Shown: positions 5,704 to 6,266 of the stretch, piece after piece | How positions within the stretch are numbered: the first letter of the stretch is position 1 | Layout of the letters: every line of letters starts with the position of its first letter | Position numbers and translations under genes: made by a program | Assembly (NCBI GenBank): GCA_028293005.1 | Contig: JAQGLH010000093.1 | Location: 1 to 6,266, forward strand | DNA from: Alphaproteobacteria bacterium | Lineage (GTDB): Bacteria > Pseudomonadota > Alphaproteobacteria > Sphingomonadales > Sphingomonadaceae | Direction of reading: 5' to 3' | DNA: 6,266 nucleotides | The notes under the pieces: generated by a model | What the model was told of the DNA's origin: nothing | The model's database searches: none | The model's input: the letters and a program-made list of their open reading frames with translations, nothing else

Positions 5704-6266
5704 TGAGTTTCGATTATGATCTGTTCGTGATTGGCGCCGGTTCGGGCGGTGTGCGCGCCTCCCGCGTTTCCGCCGCGCACGGCGCCAGGGTCGCGGTGGC
5801 CGAGGAGCATAAGGTCGGCGGCACCTGCGTGATCCGCGGCTGCGTCCCCAAGAAATTGCTCGTCTACGGCGCGCATTTCGCCGAGGATCTGCAGGACGCG
5901 CGGCGTTTCGGCTGGGAAGTGCCCGAATGCCATTTCAACTGGGTGACGTTGCGCGACAACGTGCTGAGCGAAGTGTCGCGGCTCGAAGGCCTCTATACCC
6001 AGACGCTCGAAAATCATCATGTCGAGGTGATCAAGGAGCGCGCGACCGTCACCGGCGCGAACGAGGTCAAGCTCGCCGGCGGGCGCAAGGTCACCGCCAG
6101 GACGATCCTCATCGCCACCGGCGCCCGGCCTGTCGTCCCGACCTTTCCGGGTGCCGAGCATGGCATCACCTCGAACGAGGCATTCCACCTCGATGCGGTG
6201 CCCAAGCGCATCGTCATCGCCGGGGCCGGCTACATCGCCAACGAATTCGCCGGCATCTTCCATCAG
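5703..6266 (+). CDS. gor: Glutathione-disulfide reductase, N-terminal part (3' end outside window)
   Basis: This FAD flavoprotein uses NADPH to reduce glutathione disulfide in the cytosol, keeping the thiol pool reduced. The visible 188 codons start with GTG and give SFDYDLFVIGAGSGG, the FAD-binding GxGxxG (11-16). The redox-active disulfide follows in GGTCVIRGCVPKK (C42 and C47). ATGARP (about residues 139-144) is the second FAD contact, and GAGYIANEFAG (174-184) begins the NADPH-binding Rossmann fold. The CVIRGC form between the cysteines is typical of alphaproteobacterial, cyanobacterial and plant-type glutathione reductases, against CVNVGC in E. coli. This argues against dihydrolipoamide dehydrogenase or mercuric reductase. 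The NADPH-specificity arginines and the C-terminal His-Glu pair lie beyond the edge and cannot be checked. It overlaps pgi by one base (TAGTG) and is very likely co-transcribed with it. Confidence 0.94.
   Translation, partial: MSFDYDLFVIGAGSGGVRASRVSAAHGARVAVAEEHKVGGTCVIRGCVPKKLLVYGAHFAEDLQDARRFGWEVPECHFNWVTLRDNVLSEVSRLEGLYTQTLENHHVEVIKERATVTGANEVKLAGGRKVTARTILIATGARPVVPTFPGAEHGITSNEAFHLDAVPKRIVIAGAGYIANEFAGIFHQ

Overview
The window looks like ordinary core chromosome from a GC-rich alphaproteobacterium, most likely a sphingomonad (Sphingomonas or a close relative). This rests on the strong G/C bias at third codon positions and on the style of the proteins: a compact DapB, a roughly 500-residue glucose-6-phosphate isomerase, a GTCVIRGC-type glutathione reductase, and the lepB-rnc-era gene order. 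The taxonomic call is inference from remembered family resemblance. No mobile element, phage gene, CRISPR array, rRNA or tRNA was found.

Layout, left to right. (1) The N-terminal 149 codons of dapB on the minus strand (lysine and diaminopimelate synthesis), cut by the left edge. (2) About 450 bp with no convincing gene (448-897), holding two inverted-repeat structures and one AT-richer patch. (3) A sirtuin deacylase gene on the plus strand with class III (desuccinylase-type) residues. (4) A short convergent spacer with two adjacent hairpins that may end transcription from both sides. (5) A minus-strand three-gene operon, lepB-rnc-era: signal peptidase I, RNase III and the Era GTPase. It is tightly packed, with a 16-nt gap at lepB/rnc and a 4-nt ATGA overlap at rnc/era. 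(6) A divergent intergenic region of about 98 bp with a perfect 10-bp palindrome. (7) A plus-strand pair, pgi then gor, sharing one base (TAGTG); gor is cut by the right edge.

How they fit together. lepB-rnc-era is a housekeeping unit: protein export, then rRNA/mRNA processing and 30S assembly. pgi interconverts glucose-6-phosphate and fructose-6-phosphate, and so affects how much carbon enters the NADPH-producing glucose-6-phosphate dehydrogenase step. gor spends NADPH to keep glutathione reduced, so its coupling to pgi has a plausible metabolic logic, though that is inference. I see no evidence for an undescribed multi-gene system. The least explained DNA is the dapB/sirtuin intergenic region, and the other points of interest are small: translational coupling, start choice and the compact DapB.
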